The notes: generated by a model not told the origin, from the letters alone. 64,000 nucleotides of DNA from Spongiactinospora rosea (GCF_003315795.1 NZ_QMEY01000001.1:186001-250000); one strand, 5' to 3'; positions 50,657 to 60,416 are shown, counted from the first letter of the stretch. Made by a program: numbers and translations.

Positions 50657-51847
50657 ATGCAACTCCGCAGGCAAGCCCTGGGGGCGGTCCTCCTGACCCT
50701 CGGACTCTTCACTCTGGCGTTACTTCTCGCCGTCATGGCGATCGGCTCGGTCGGAGGTGCGGCGGCGCGGGCCGCCGTGCCCGTTCAGGAGGCCGTGCAG
50801 GCGGCGGCCTCGTCGGAGAGCGGTGGGGTTCCGGGGGTGCCGGCGCGGCCCTCTGGCGTTCGGCCGTGTCCGGTGCCGTTGGCTCCGGTCGGGAACGGTG
50901 CCGGGAACGCCACCGACACCGGGTACGCGTCGATCTGCTGGAACGCGTCGTCGGATGACACCGGGGTCGTCGGGTACGACATCTACCGGCTGGACGTCGG
51001 CGGGTTCGTCCATGCCGCCACCACCACCAGCACGGTCGGTGGGTTCTCCGGGGAGCTGGGGCGGCTGTACACGATGTACGTCGTGGCCAAGGATGCGGCG
51101 GGCAATGTCAGTCCGCCGTCCAGTCTGATCACGGTGGCCGCGGTGCTCGGGATGAGCCCGACCTCCACGCCGACGCCGCCGCCCGGGGACCGGATCCCGC
51201 CGTCGCAGCCGACCGGGCTGCGGGACGGGTGCCTGATGGACTTCGAGGGGGTCGCGTTCTGCTGGCAGCGGTCCACTGACAACGTGGCGGTGACGGCGTA
51301 CGACGTCTACCGGGAGACCGCGACCGGGTTCATGAAGGTCGGCACGGTGGAAGGCGCGGACTACACGAGCTTCTTGGAGCACGACGGCCTGGTCATCGGG
51401 CAGCGCTACACCTACATCGTGGTGGCCAGGGACGCGGCCGGCAACGTCAGCGTGCCGTCCGAGCCGCTGTCCGCGCTCGCCAGGGAGGGGCTGCCCTCGC
51501 CGTCGCCGTCGCCGACCATTGATCCGACGTGTGTGGTGTCGTACCGGGCGGCCACCTGGGGGTCGAAGCTGAACGCGGAGGTCACGGTGCGCAACGCGGG
51601 CGCGACGGCGATCGATGGCTGGAAGGTGACCGTGCGCTATCCGGCGTGGTCGTCCGTGCGGCTCGTGTCGGGGTGGTCCGCGGACTGGACCCAGGGAGGT
51701 ACGGAGATCTCCGGCGTGAACAAGCGGTGGAACGAGGTCCTGCACGCCGGGTCGGCGACGCAGATCGGGTTCACCGCGTCGTACAGCGGGTCCGTACCGG
51801 CCCCGATCACCTTCCTCCTCAACGGCCGGATCTGCGCGACTTCATAG
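50657..51847 (+). CDS. Secreted protein with two FnIII domains and a CBM2 module
   Basis: A 396-residue exported protein. The signal/anchor region is 1-40. Two fibronectin type III-like domains follow (about 70-150 and 178-270), each ending in the near-identical YVVAKDAAGNVSPPS / YIVVARDAAGNVSVPS. A Ser/Pro linker leads to a C-terminal CBM2 (about 290-395) starting CVVSYRAATWGSKLNAEV and closing with the partner Cys in NGRICATS. It has no catalytic domain, so it may be a scaffold or substrate-binding protein for cellulose or chitin. Confidence 0.87.
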   Translation: MQLRRQALGAVLLTLGLFTLALLLAVMAIGSVGGAAARAAVPVQEAVQAAASSESGGVPGVPARPSGVRPCPVPLAPVGNGAGNATDTGYASICWNASSDDTGVVGYDIYRLDVGGFVHAATTTSTVGGFSGELGRLYTMYVVAKDAAGNVSPPSSLITVAAVLGMSPTSTPTPPPGDRIPPSQPTGLRDGCLMDFEGVAFCWQRSTDNVAVTAYDVYRETATGFMKVGTVEGADYTSFLEHDGLVIGQRYTYIVVARDAAGNVSVPSEPLSALAREGLPSPSPSPTIDPTCVVSYRAATWGSKLNAEVTVRNAGATAIDGWKVTVRYPAWSSVRLVSGWSADWTQGGTEISGVNKRWNEVLHAGSATQIGFTASYSGSVPAPITFLLNGRICATS

Positions 51848-51892
51848 CCGGTCGATCCCCTCTCCCCGCGGCGGTGCCGCCGTCGCGGGGGG

Positions 51893-52236
51893 CGGCGGCC
51901 CGTGTTCCGCTCATCGTGATCTCACTGGCGGGGGTTGTGACGGTCCAGGTCGTGCTGATCTGTGTGTGGCGGCTGGTCGCCATGGTGCGGTGCGGGGCCG
52001 TGTTCTCGCATGCCGCCTTCCGGTACGTCCATGTCGTGATCGGCGTGATCGTGGCCGCCGCCGCCCTGGTGTTCGCGCCGGCCGTCATTGCCGGCGCCGG
52101 GTGAGCCCGTGCCGCCGGGCGTGGTGCTGCTCGGGGTCGCGCTCATCGTGCTCGTGCTGCGGATGCTGCTCGCGCAGGCCGTCGCGCGTGATGTCGAGGC
52201 GGCGCGGATGCGGGCGGAGCCGGCGGAGGTGATCTG
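51893..52236 (+). pseudogene. Decayed DUF2975-family membrane protein
   Basis: Two frames together look like a DUF2975 protein. The first covers the middle (VISLAGVVTVQVVLICVWRL, then FSHAAFRYVHVVIGVIVAA) and stops at 52104. The second holds the end (GVVLLGVALIVLVLRMLLAQ, then AVARDVEAARMRAEPAEVI). The N-terminal helix and a stretch between the two parts are missing. A frameshift and deletions are the simplest explanation. Normal family members precede a small XRE gene, exactly as here. Confidence 0.6.
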
Positions 52237-52485
52237 ATGCCGATCGCCGTGGACATCGACGTGATGTCGGCCAAGCGGAAGATGTCCGTGGGGGAGCCGG
52301 CCGCGCCCTCGGCGGTGCTGAAGAACGGCCGGGCCAAGGCGGTGCGGTTGGCGACGCCGGCCGCGCTCTGTGAGGTACTGGAATGCCGGCCGGGAGACCT
52401 GTTGCGCTGGGAGCCGGAGCCCGGCGAAAACCCCGAGTCCGCGAATGTTCAGAACTCTCCGGCCATGCGAATTAGTTCAGCGTAA
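52237..52485 (+). CDS. YozG-like XRE protein with internal deletion in the HTH
   Basis: An 82-residue frame. MPIAVDIDVMSAKRKMSVG and VLKNGRAKAVRLATPAALCE match the small Cro/CI-type regulators that accompany DUF2975 proteins, with the typical VLECRPGDLLRWEPE end. About eleven residues that normally lie between these two parts, including the first half of the recognition region, are absent. DNA binding is therefore doubtful and the gene may be decaying along with its DUF2975 partner. Confidence 0.6.
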   Translation: MPIAVDIDVMSAKRKMSVGEPAAPSAVLKNGRAKAVRLATPAALCEVLECRPGDLLRWEPEPGENPESANVQNSPAMRISSA

Positions 52486-52917
52486 AGCGCCTCTGGGCGA
52501 TTCACCGGCCCTTCACCTGCCGCCTCCCGGTCGATGAATTTCGGGCCCGGCGACCGCCCGGCGACCGCCCTGCACCAACGGCCTCGGTCCCGCCGACCAG
52601 GGCCTCCCCATACGGACGTCGCTGGAGCGGACACCGTCGCCGCCTCCGAAGGCATGACCGAAACCTGGGCCTCAGCCGCCTCTCCAGCCCCTTCGGTCAC
52701 TCGTCCCGCCAAAAACGATCTACCGTTCGGCGCGCTCAGACGGCCGCTCGGCGCGCCGCGCTGCCGTTCATCGCTGTGTTAACAATCACCTTCTTGGCGG
52801 TGTGAGGGCGCTCGCTTACGTTGCGGGCACCGTTGTTCAGCGGATCTCGCCGTCTGAGGGGGTGCTGTCCCCTGTGCGATTTCCGCTGGCCCGGCCAGCC
52901 GTTTAGGAGGGACAGGC
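52486..52917. other. Intergenic region, no gene seen
   Basis: About 430 bases before the amidohydrolase gene. It carries that gene's ribosome site (AGGAGGGACAGG) at the right end. I see no convincing frame or repeat. Confidence 0.4.
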
Positions 52918-55900
52918 ATGGGTCGAATAAGCCGGGGGCGCTTCACCGCGGCATCCGTCGTGAGCATGGCGGCGTTGCTCGCCGTCGCCAGCGCGACGCC
53001 CGCGAGTGGGGCGAACCCGACGAATCCAACGAACCCATCGAACTCGGCCGACCGATCACACCACGACAGAACGATCAAAGTAACGGTGACCGAGGGCACC
53101 AGCATGGCGGTCACCGCCACTCCCGGCGGAGGGACCATCGTCATGGACCTCCAGGGCCGGCTCCACACCCTGGCGGGTTCGGGCGGTACCGCCCGTCCCT
53201 TCGGGGATCCCCTGTTCGATCCCTTCTGGCCGCGTTTGTCACCGGACGGGCGCGATGTCGCCGTCCAGTCGTTCGCGGATGGCATGTTCCACATCTGGAC
53301 GGTCTCGCTGCGGACCGGGGACACCAGGCAGTTGACCCGCGGCGAGTACGACGACCTCCAGCCCGCATGGTCCCCGGACGGAAGCAAGATCGCGTTCTCG
53401 TCCACCCGGGAGGGTGGCAGCGACATCTGGACCGTGGACGTCCGGACCGGGCGGCTCGACCGGGTCACCAAGGCCAGTGCGCAGGAGAGCCAGCCGACGT
53501 GGTCGCCGGACGGCAAGAGCATCGCCTACGTTCGCGGCAACGTCATCGAGAGCATCGAGTTGGCCACCGGCACGGTCAAGACGCTGGTCGCGGACCGGGC
53601 CGGCACCGTGGCGGCCCCCTCGTGGTCGCCGGACGGCGGCAAGATCGCCTTCCTGCGCAGTGAGACCGGGGCGCGCCGGCTGAAGGTCGCCTCGACGCCC
53701 GACCAGGAGCAGGCGGTCGGCGACCTGACCGACGTCTATCCCTTCCCGCCTGCCTGGCTGTCCGCCGAGGAGATCCTTTACGCGGGCAATGGCAAGATCG
53801 TGGTGTCCAAGACGGCCGACGGGCAGACCCGCCAGGTGCCGTTCTCCGCGACCTTCGTACTGAATCGTCCGGTTTATGAGCGCAAGGAGTACGACTTCGA
53901 TTCCAGCCGCCGCCGTCCGGTGCGCGGCATCGTCGGGCCCGCGTTGTCGCCCGACGGACGCACGGTCCTGTACAAGGCGCTCAACGACCTGTGGTTGCAG
54001 CCGGTGGACGGCCGAGGCCACGGCCACGGCAAAGCGCGGAAGCTGACCGACGACCACTTCTACGAGATCGACGCCGTGTGGTCGCGGGACGGCAAGAGGA
54101 TCGCGTACGCGTCCGACAAGGCCGGCACCATGGACGTCTGGGTGCGCGAGGGCGCCAGTGGCAAGGAGCGCAGGGTCACCTCGCTGGCCGGCGCCGAGAT
54201 CGCCCCCGCGTGGTCGCCGGACGGCCGCCGCCTGGCCTTCCAGGACCAGGGCGGCAAGACGTTCGTGGTGAACGCGGACGGCGGCGACCCCGCCGAAGTG
54301 CTCGGCACCCGCAGCGCCCCCGGACGCCCGAGCTGGTCGGCCGACGGCCGCACGCTCGCGCTCTCGGTCTCCGCCGACTCGCGCAACCAGATCGAGCTGG
54401 TCAACGTCGAGGCCAAGACCAGCAAGGTCGTCGAGCCCGCGCCGTGGCGTTCGATCTCGGTGCGCGGCGACGACGGACCGGCCTGGTCGCCGGACGGCCG
54501 GTGGTTCGCGTTCATCATGGAGAGCACCCTGTGGGTGCTGCCGGTCAACCCCGACGGCACGCCCGCGGGCAAGGCGCGGCAGCTCACCCACCAGCCGAGC
54601 GACGCGCCCTCGTGGAGCGGCGACTCCAGGACCCTGCTCTACCTGGAGAACGGCGAGATGCGCACGATCGCAAGGGACGGCGGGCGGTCGCGTCCGATCG
54701 AGACCGGCGTCGGCTACTCGCCCGAGCAGCCCAAGGGCCGGGTCGTCATCCACGCGGGCAAGATGTGGGACGGCAAGAGCGAGCGCCTGCGCGAGAACGT
54801 GGACATCACCGTGGTGGGCAACCGGATCAAGGACGTCAGCCCGCACCGGCCCGGCCCGCACCCGCGCGGCTGGAAGGTGATCGACGCCTCGGACCGGACG
54901 GTCATGCCCGGCCTGATCGACATCCACTACCACCAGCAGCTCCAGTCCAAGTTCTACGGCGACCGGCAGGGCAGGCTGCTGCTGTCGTACGGGATCACCA
55001 CCACCCGGTCCACGGGTGACCAGGCGTACCGGGCGATCGAGGATCGCGAGTCGGCGCAGGCGGGGGCGCGGATCGGCCCGCGGCACTTCCTCACCGGCGA
55101 GATGCTCGAAGGCTCCCGGCTCTCCTGGGACTTCGCCCGTCCCGTGATGAACGAACGGCAGCTCGACCTGGAGTTCTCCCGGGCCAAGGCGCTGGACTTC
55201 GACCTGATGAAGACCTACATGCGCTTCCCGCACCGGATGCAGGCCGAGGTCGCCGCCCGCGGGCACCGGCTCGGCATCCCGACGACCTCGCACTACCTGA
55301 ACCCGGGCATCGGGTTCGGGGTGGACCAGCAGGAGCACCTGTCCGGGCCGACCCGGTGGGGCTTCGGGTTCTCCCGCAACGCCTCGCAGGGCGTCATGTA
55401 CGACGACGTGGTCAAGCTGCTCGGCCAGGGCGGCTTCCCGCTCACCACGACGATGTTCGCCTCCAGCGCGCTGCTGGCGGACGACCCGGCCCTCGTCGAG
55501 GACCCGCGGGTCAAGTCCCTCTACACCGGCTGGGAGCAGGACATCCTGGTCGGCGAGCTGAAGTGCGCCCAGGGCACCGGCCCGTGCGGGTTCCTCGCCG
55601 GAAACGCGGCGGCGGCCCAGCGGGCGGTGGAACAGCTCAAGAAGGTGCTGGCGGCGGGCGGTACGGTACTGGCCGGTACCGACGGACCGCTGGACAACCC
55701 GGCGGTCAGCCTGCACCTGAACCTGCGGTCCATGGTCAAGTACGGCATCTCGCCGGTGAAGACGCTGCAGAGCGCGACCCTGCTGAACGCCCGCGCGCTC
55801 GGCATCGAGCACGACCTCGGCAGCGTCGAGCGGGGCAAGCTGGCGGACCTGATGTTCGTCGAGGGCGACCCCCTCGCGAACATCGGCACGCTCGCCAACG

Positions 55901-56037
55901 TGCGCGGCGTGATGACCAACGGCACCCTGCACAACGTGTCCGACCTGATCGAACCGTTCTCCGGTGAGCAGCAGGCCACGGACTCGCCGACCGGGCTCGC
56001 CGCGCCCGAACCCTCCGAGGAGAACCACACCCACTGA
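52918..56037 (+). CDS. Secreted TolB-like beta-propeller/amidohydrolase
   Basis: A 1,039-residue exported hydrolase. Signal peptide 1-35. A TolB/WD40-like propeller covers about 60-590, with repeated W-SPDG-x-x-I/L-A-F blades (AWSPDGSKIAFSS, TWSPDGKSIAYVR and others). The amidohydrolase domain follows (about 605-1025): GLIDIHYH supplies the HxH metal pair, TTSHYLNPG and QQEHLSG further His residues, and AGTDGPLD the catalytic Asp. Family members split cyclic amides or peptides; the true substrate is not known. GGAGGGA precedes the ATG. Confidence 0.9.
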   Translation: MGRISRGRFTAASVVSMAALLAVASATPASGANPTNPTNPSNSADRSHHDRTIKVTVTEGTSMAVTATPGGGTIVMDLQGRLHTLAGSGGTARPFGDPLFDPFWPRLSPDGRDVAVQSFADGMFHIWTVSLRTGDTRQLTRGEYDDLQPAWSPDGSKIAFSSTREGGSDIWTVDVRTGRLDRVTKASAQESQPTWSPDGKSIAYVRGNVIESIELATGTVKTLVADRAGTVAAPSWSPDGGKIAFLRSETGARRLKVASTPDQEQAVGDLTDVYPFPPAWLSAEEILYAGNGKIVVSKTADGQTRQVPFSATFVLNRPVYERKEYDFDSSRRRPVRGIVGPALSPDGRTVLYKALNDLWLQPVDGRGHGHGKARKLTDDHFYEIDAVWSRDGKRIAYASDKAGTMDVWVREGASGKERRVTSLAGAEIAPAWSPDGRRLAFQDQGGKTFVVNADGGDPAEVLGTRSAPGRPSWSADGRTLALSVSADSRNQIELVNVEAKTSKVVEPAPWRSISVRGDDGPAWSPDGRWFAFIMESTLWVLPVNPDGTPAGKARQLTHQPSDAPSWSGDSRTLLYLENGEMRTIARDGGRSRPIETGVGYSPEQPKGRVVIHAGKMWDGKSERLRENVDITVVGNRIKDVSPHRPGPHPRGWKVIDASDRTVMPGLIDIHYHQQLQSKFYGDRQGRLLLSYGITTTRSTGDQAYRAIEDRESAQAGARIGPRHFLTGEMLEGSRLSWDFARPVMNERQLDLEFSRAKALDFDLMKTYMRFPHRMQAEVAARGHRLGIPTTSHYLNPGIGFGVDQQEHLSGPTRWGFGFSRNASQGVMYDDVVKLLGQGGFPLTTTMFASSALLADDPALVEDPRVKSLYTGWEQDILVGELKCAQGTGPCGFLAGNAAAAQRAVEQLKKVLAAGGTVLAGTDGPLDNPAVSLHLNLRSMVKYGISPVKTLQSATLLNARALGIEHDLGSVERGKLADLMFVEGDPLANIGTLANVRGVMTNGTLHNVSDLIEPFSGEQQATDSPTGLAAPEPSEENHTH

Positions 56038-56388
56038 GAACGCCTCTTCCGGGGCGGAGGTCGGCGCGGCCACCGCCCCGGGAGACCTCAGCCTGGGTAT
56101 AGGTACTACATCGTCTGTTTAGGACGGTGTGATCTATACCTTTTTGAGCGCACATTACGTAGACTGCGATCACCCGGTGGCCGCCACCCATGGCCCCGGT
56201 TCTCGTGCGGCGCGACGGCCACATGTGGCCACGCGCCGCGCCCCCACCGTCCATCCGCGCCGGTCACGCCTCCAACCGGTGCCGATCCCCCTGTCCCTGC
56301 CGTTATCGGCCAGAGCCACCCCTCGTCACGGCCCGCGCAGCGGGTACCGGGACGAGCCCATGCCCTGAAACTGGAGGTCACAGCGATC
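56038..56388. other. Intergenic region upstream of Tat-exported hydrolase
   Basis: About 350 bases; AT-richer near 56100-56170 where a promoter is likely. No gene seen. Confidence 0.4.
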
Positions 56389-57354
56389 ATGAGCCACGAC
56401 TTGGAGACGAACCGCAGCCTCGGACGGAGGATGCTGCTCGGCGCGGGGGCCGTGCTGGCCGCCGGAAGCGCGGTACCGGCGATGGCCGGGACCGCCGCAG
56501 CGGGTACGAACGGGGGCGTGAAGGTCCCCCGTCCCGACAGCCCGCTGCCCATCATCCCGGTCCCGGCGCAGGTCAAGGCCACCGAAGCGCTCGCGCCGCT
56601 GCCCGACGCGCGGCTGTGGTACTGGGACACCGGCGGCTCGGGCGCGCCGCTCATCTTCCTGCACCCGGGCACCGGCAGCTCGGAGAGCTGGCCGTACCAG
56701 CAGCCGTACTTCGCCAAGAAGGGCTACCGGGTGATCGCGTACTCCCGGCGCGGCCACTTCAAGTCCGACGCCGGGCCCGCGGACCGCACCGGCACCGAGG
56801 CCGAGGACCTGCGACTGCTGCTGGACCACCTGCGCGTGGACCGCTTCCACGGCGTGGGCGTCGCGGCGGGCGGCGGGACCCTGCTGGACTTCGCGCTGTC
56901 CCACCCCGAGCGGGTGCGCACGATGACGCTCTGCGGCAGCCTCACCGGCCTGGTCGAACCGGACTACCAGGCGACGCTCAAGCGGCTGCGGCCCGAGGGC
57001 TTCTACAACATGTCGGCCGACTTCATCGAGCTGGGCCCGACGTACCGGGCGGCGAACCCGGAGGGCGTCCAGCAGTGGCTGGACATCCACCACCGGGCCA
57101 GCCACACCGACGTCTCGCAGCCGTATGAGAACCGCCCGCTGTGGCCGGACCTCGAACGGCTGACCATCCCCACCTTCCTGGCCTGGGGCGACGGCGACCT
57201 TTACAGCCCGCCGAGCGTGCAGCGCGTGCTGGCCGCGCACCTGCGCCGTTCGGAGAGCCTGGTCGTCAACGAGTGCGGCCACCAGCCGCACTGGGAGCGG
57301 TCCGACATCTTCAACCCCGCCCTGCTGAACTTCCTGCGCAGGCACTCCCGCTAG
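56389..57354 (+). CDS. Tat-exported alpha/beta-hydrolase lacking the nucleophile serine
   Basis: A 321-residue protein. A twin-arginine signal (LGRRMLLGAGAVLAAGSAVP) marks Tat export. The alpha/beta fold shows the oxyanion region FLHPGTGSSESW, the strand IAYSRRGHFKS, the acid site WGDGDLYSPP and the catalytic His in NECGHQPHWE. The nucleophile elbow, usually G-x-S-x-G, reads GVAAGGG (near 160), so Ser is Ala. It may be a non-hydrolytic binder or use another mechanism. Everything else is intact. Confidence 0.85.
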   Translation: MSHDLETNRSLGRRMLLGAGAVLAAGSAVPAMAGTAAAGTNGGVKVPRPDSPLPIIPVPAQVKATEALAPLPDARLWYWDTGGSGAPLIFLHPGTGSSESWPYQQPYFAKKGYRVIAYSRRGHFKSDAGPADRTGTEAEDLRLLLDHLRVDRFHGVGVAAGGGTLLDFALSHPERVRTMTLCGSLTGLVEPDYQATLKRLRPEGFYNMSADFIELGPTYRAANPEGVQQWLDIHHRASHTDVSQPYENRPLWPDLERLTIPTFLAWGDGDLYSPPSVQRVLAAHLRRSESLVVNECGHQPHWERSDIFNPALLNFLRRHSR

Positions 57355-57389
57355 GAACCCCCGCCAGAAACCCCCGCCAGAAACCAGGG

Positions 57390-58202
57390 TCACGGCCGCA
57401 CGCGGGGTCCCGGAGGGGGACCCGCGTGCGGTTCGGCGGGCTCGCCGGGTCGTGCCACGGCGGGGTTCACGAACCACTCGCGGCCCAGCACCAGCCCGAA
57501 CGCCCATGGCGGCATCCGCACCAGCGCCCGCATGACCGGGGCGAGCCTGCCCCGGCCGTTCATCTGGGAGTGGTGCCGGGCCAGCGCCGCCTGTTTGACC
57601 CGGGCGTAGCGGCGTACGTTCACCCGGTGGGTGATCGCCGAGGCGGGGCTGTAGGCGGCGCGCAGCGCGTCGATGTCGTAGCGGAACGGGATCCGCAGCG
57701 CGCGGATCAGCCCGGTCAGCCGTACGACGACGTCGCGCGGCATCGTCGCCTCCAGCATGGTGCCGACCCCGGCCAGCACGGCGGCGCGCTTGCCGACCTC
57801 GTGCACCTTGACGTGGTCGGGGTGGCCGTAACCGCCGTTGGGGTCATAGCCGATCAGTACGTCGGCGTTCTCCTCGCGCAGCAGCGCGGCGAGCCGCCCG
57901 GCGGCCTCCTCGGTGTCGGCACGGACGAACCGCGCCCGGTCGGGCGGGTCGGGGTGGAGGATCGCGCCGTGGCCGCTGTCGGCGTAGCCGAGGTGTTCGA
58001 CCCGATGGACGCCGAGCACGGCGGCGCTCGCCCGCAACTCGGCCAGCCGCGGCGACCCCTCCTCCGGCAGCGGGCGCATCATCCCGTCACAGGCCACCAC
58101 GATCACCACCCGGTGGCCTTCGGCGGCGGCACGGGCCAGGGTGCCGCCGGTCAGCAGTACCTCGTCGTCGGGGTGGGCGTGAAATGCCACGATCGTCGCC
58201 AT
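57390..58202 (-). CDS. PIG-L-family deacetylase
   Basis: A 270-residue metal-dependent N-deacetylase of the LmbE/MshB type. The zinc motif AHPDDEV is at about 9-15 and the second motif GYGHPDHVKVHEVG near 125. Actinomycete members work on mycothiol precursors or glycopeptides. This one has a longer C-terminal helical part than MshB. The terminator-like hairpin at its 3' end is listed separately. It is divergent from the CinA gene. Confidence 0.9.
   Translation of the reverse strand: MATIVAFHAHPDDEVLLTGGTLARAAAEGHRVVIVVACDGMMRPLPEEGSPRLAELRASAAVLGVHRVEHLGYADSGHGAILHPDPPDRARFVRADTEEAAGRLAALLREENADVLIGYDPNGGYGHPDHVKVHEVGKRAAVLAGVGTMLEATMPRDVVVRLTGLIRALRIPFRYDIDALRAAYSPASAITHRVNVRRYARVKQAALARHHSQMNGRGRLAPVMRALVRMPPWAFGLVLGREWFVNPAVARPGEPAEPHAGPPPGPRVRP
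57396..57431. terminator. Bidirectional hairpin between hydrolase and PIG-L genes
   Basis: A long stem CCGCACGCGGGGTCCC / GGGACCCGCGTGCGG with one bulged G and a 5-base loop region, in the last codons of the PIG-L gene and 42 bp after the hydrolase stop. Confidence 0.6.
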
Positions 58203-58291
58203 TCACCTGATTATCGGGCAGCCGCGTTCTCCGTAGCCCGGTGTTAGGGTGTGCGGCGCGTTCCGGTACGCGGAAGAACGGGGGATGTGCG

Positions 58292-58780
58292 GTGTCCTTG
58301 GAAGGTGCGGGGAGGCTCGGGGTCCTGCTACGCGAGCGCGGGCTTTCGATCAGTACCGCCGAGTCGCTGACCGGCGGGCTGCTGGGTGCGGTGATCACCG
58401 ACATCGCGGGGGCGTCCGACTACTACGCCGGTGGCGTCACCGCGTACGCCACGGCCGCGAAGGCCGCCGTACTGTCGGTGGACCCGGAGGTCCTGGCCAC
58501 CCTCGGCCCGGTGAGCGGCCTCACCGCGGAACAGATGGCGGCGGGGGTACGCGGGCTGTTCGCCACCTCGATCGGGCTGTCCACCACCGGCGTCGCCGGT
58601 CCCACCGCCCAGGACGGCGAACCGGTCGGCCTGGTCTTCATCGGCCTCTCCGACGAGGCGGGCACCTTCAGCCGCGAGTTCATGAGCGGCGGCGAGTCCC
58701 GCGAGGAGGTCCGCCACCAGACCGTCGAATTCGCCCTCGACCTCCTGATCGACCACCTCACCGGCCGAACCCCCGAATGA
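58292..58780 (+). CDS. CinA-family protein (nicotinamide-nucleotide amidohydrolase type)
   Basis: A 162-residue CinA C-terminal-domain protein; such stand-alone proteins can be PncC NMN deamidases. Landmarks are SISTAESLTGGLLGAVITDI, then YYAGGVTAYATAAKAAVLSV, GLSTTGVAGPTAQDGEPVGL and the C-terminal helix. The GTG at 58292 follows GGGGGA. A strong terminator follows. Confidence 0.88.
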   Translation: MSLEGAGRLGVLLRERGLSISTAESLTGGLLGAVITDIAGASDYYAGGVTAYATAAKAAVLSVDPEVLATLGPVSGLTAEQMAAGVRGLFATSIGLSTTGVAGPTAQDGEPVGLVFIGLSDEAGTFSREFMSGGESREEVRHQTVEFALDLLIDHLTGRTPE

Positions 58781-58785
58781 GAAGT

Positions 58786-58820
58786 GGCGGGGGAGAACGG
58801 TGGTGGCGTTCTCCCCCGCC
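58786..58820. terminator. Bidirectional hairpin between cinA-like and MFS genes
   Basis: A perfect 13-bp stem GGCGGGGGAGAAC / GTTCTCCCCCGCC with a 9-base loop between convergent genes ending at 58780 and 58833. Confidence 0.75.
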
Positions 58821-58832
58821 GGAGGGGGTTGG

Positions 58833-60416
58833 TCAGTGGGAGGCCGTGGCCTGCTCCTGGGCGAGGCGTTCTTCGCCGGAGAGGGTGTTGAGCGGCTTCT
58901 CCTTGATGAACAGGACGGCGAGCAGGGCGAGGGCCGTCAGGGGGATGCCGATCAGGAAGAGGTCGGCGGTGGCCGTGGCGTAGACGTCCTGGACGATGGT
59001 GCGCAACGGGGCCGGGAGCTGGGCGATGTCCGGTACGGCCTGGGCCTCGCCGCCGCCTCCGGCGGTCGCGCCCGCGATGGCCGGGATGCGCTCGGTGAGC
59101 ATCGAGGTGACCTGGTTGGCCAGTACCGCGCCCAGGGCGCTGACGCCGACCGCGCCGCCCATGCTGCGGAAGAAGGTCAGTGCCGAGGTGGCGACGCCGA
59201 GGTCACTGGCCGGTACGTCGTTCTGGGCGGCCAGCACCAGGTTCTGCATGAGCATGCCGACGCCGATGCCGAGCACCGCCATGTAGACCATGAGCACCGG
59301 CACGCTGGTCTGCCCGCCGATCGTGCTCAGCAGCACCATCCCGGCGAGCATGATGGTCCCGCCCGCCACCAGGAACGCCTTCCAGCGGCCCCACTTGGTG
59401 ATGAGCTGCCCGGCCACGGTGGAGGACACCAGCAGGCCGAAGACCATCGGCAGGCTCATCAGCCCGGCCTCGGTCGGGGAGTAGCCGAGCGCGATCTGGA
59501 AGTACTGCGACAGGAACACCGTGCTGCCGAACATCGCGACGCCGACCAGGACGCTGGCCACGGTCGCCAGGGCGACCGTGCGGTTCCTGAAGAGGCTGAG
59601 CGGGATGATCGGCTCGGCGGCCCGCGACTCGACCCACAGGGCGAGCGCCAGGACCAGCAGTCCGCCGCCGACCAGGCCGGCGGTCCACCACGAACCCCAC
59701 TCGAACTTGTTGCCCGCCAGCGACGACCACACCAGCAGCGTGCTCACGCCGAGCGTGATCAGGAACGCGCCCAGGTAGTCGACCTTGACCTTCTTGCGGA
59801 CCACCGGCAGGTTGAGGGTGCGCTGCAGCAGCACGATGGCCACGATCGTGAACGGCACGCCGATCAGGAAGCACCAGCGCCAGCCCAGCCAGGAGGTGTC
59901 CACCAGGACGCCGCCGATCAGCGGTCCGACGACCGTGCCGACGCCGAAGACCGCGCCGAAGATGCCGGCGTAGCGGCCGAGTTCGCGCGGCGGGATCAGG
60001 GCGGCCATGACGATCATGGCCAGCGCGCTCATGCCGCCCGCGCCGATGCCCTGCACGACCCGGCTGACGATCAGGATCTCCACGTTGGGCGTCAGGCCCG
60101 CGATCAGCGATCCCACCACGAACAGCCCGAGGGAGAGCTGGATCAGCAGCTTCTTGCTGTAGAGGTCGGCCATCTTGCCCCACAGCGGCACCGTTGCGGT
60201 CATGGCCAGCAGTTCGGAGGTGACGATCCAGGTGTAGACCGTCTGGGAGCCGCCCAGGTCAGGGACGATGACGGGCAGCGCGTTGGCCACGATGGTGGAG
60301 GCCAGGATGGATACGAACATGCCCACCATCAGCCCGGACAGCGCTTGTAGCACCTTTCTCCGGGATGTCGGGGCGGGCGCGGTCACGGACTCTGACTGCG
60401 CGTCGGTCGTTGTCAT
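58833..60416 (-). CDS. DHA2-type MFS drug exporter (14 helices)
   Basis: A 527-residue EmrB/QacA-type exporter with about fourteen helices. LWGKMADLYSKKLLIQLSLG is motif A, and RVVQGIGAGGMSALAMIVMA and GPLIGGVLVDTSWLGWRW (motif C) are present. The C-terminal loop between the last two helices is long and Gly-rich (AGATAGGGGEAQ). The TetR gene upstream on the same strand (60520-61134) probably controls it. The substrate is likely a toxic compound. Confidence 0.93.
   Translation of the reverse strand: MTTTDAQSESVTAPAPTSRRKVLQALSGLMVGMFVSILASTIVANALPVIVPDLGGSQTVYTWIVTSELLAMTATVPLWGKMADLYSKKLLIQLSLGLFVVGSLIAGLTPNVEILIVSRVVQGIGAGGMSALAMIVMAALIPPRELGRYAGIFGAVFGVGTVVGPLIGGVLVDTSWLGWRWCFLIGVPFTIVAIVLLQRTLNLPVVRKKVKVDYLGAFLITLGVSTLLVWSSLAGNKFEWGSWWTAGLVGGGLLVLALALWVESRAAEPIIPLSLFRNRTVALATVASVLVGVAMFGSTVFLSQYFQIALGYSPTEAGLMSLPMVFGLLVSSTVAGQLITKWGRWKAFLVAGGTIMLAGMVLLSTIGGQTSVPVLMVYMAVLGIGVGMLMQNLVLAAQNDVPASDLGVATSALTFFRSMGGAVGVSALGAVLANQVTSMLTERIPAIAGATAGGGGEAQAVPDIAQLPAPLRTIVQDVYATATADLFLIGIPLTALALLAVLFIKEKPLNTLSGEERLAQEQATASH

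Noticed and set aside
52449..52712. 87-codon minus-strand frame in the gap before the amidohydrolase gene
   Set aside because: No family-like pattern or ribosome site; overlaps the end of the XRE gene.
53239..56073. 944-codon minus-strand frame opposite the amidohydrolase
   Set aside because: Shadow of the propeller/amidohydrolase gene; no recognisable domain.
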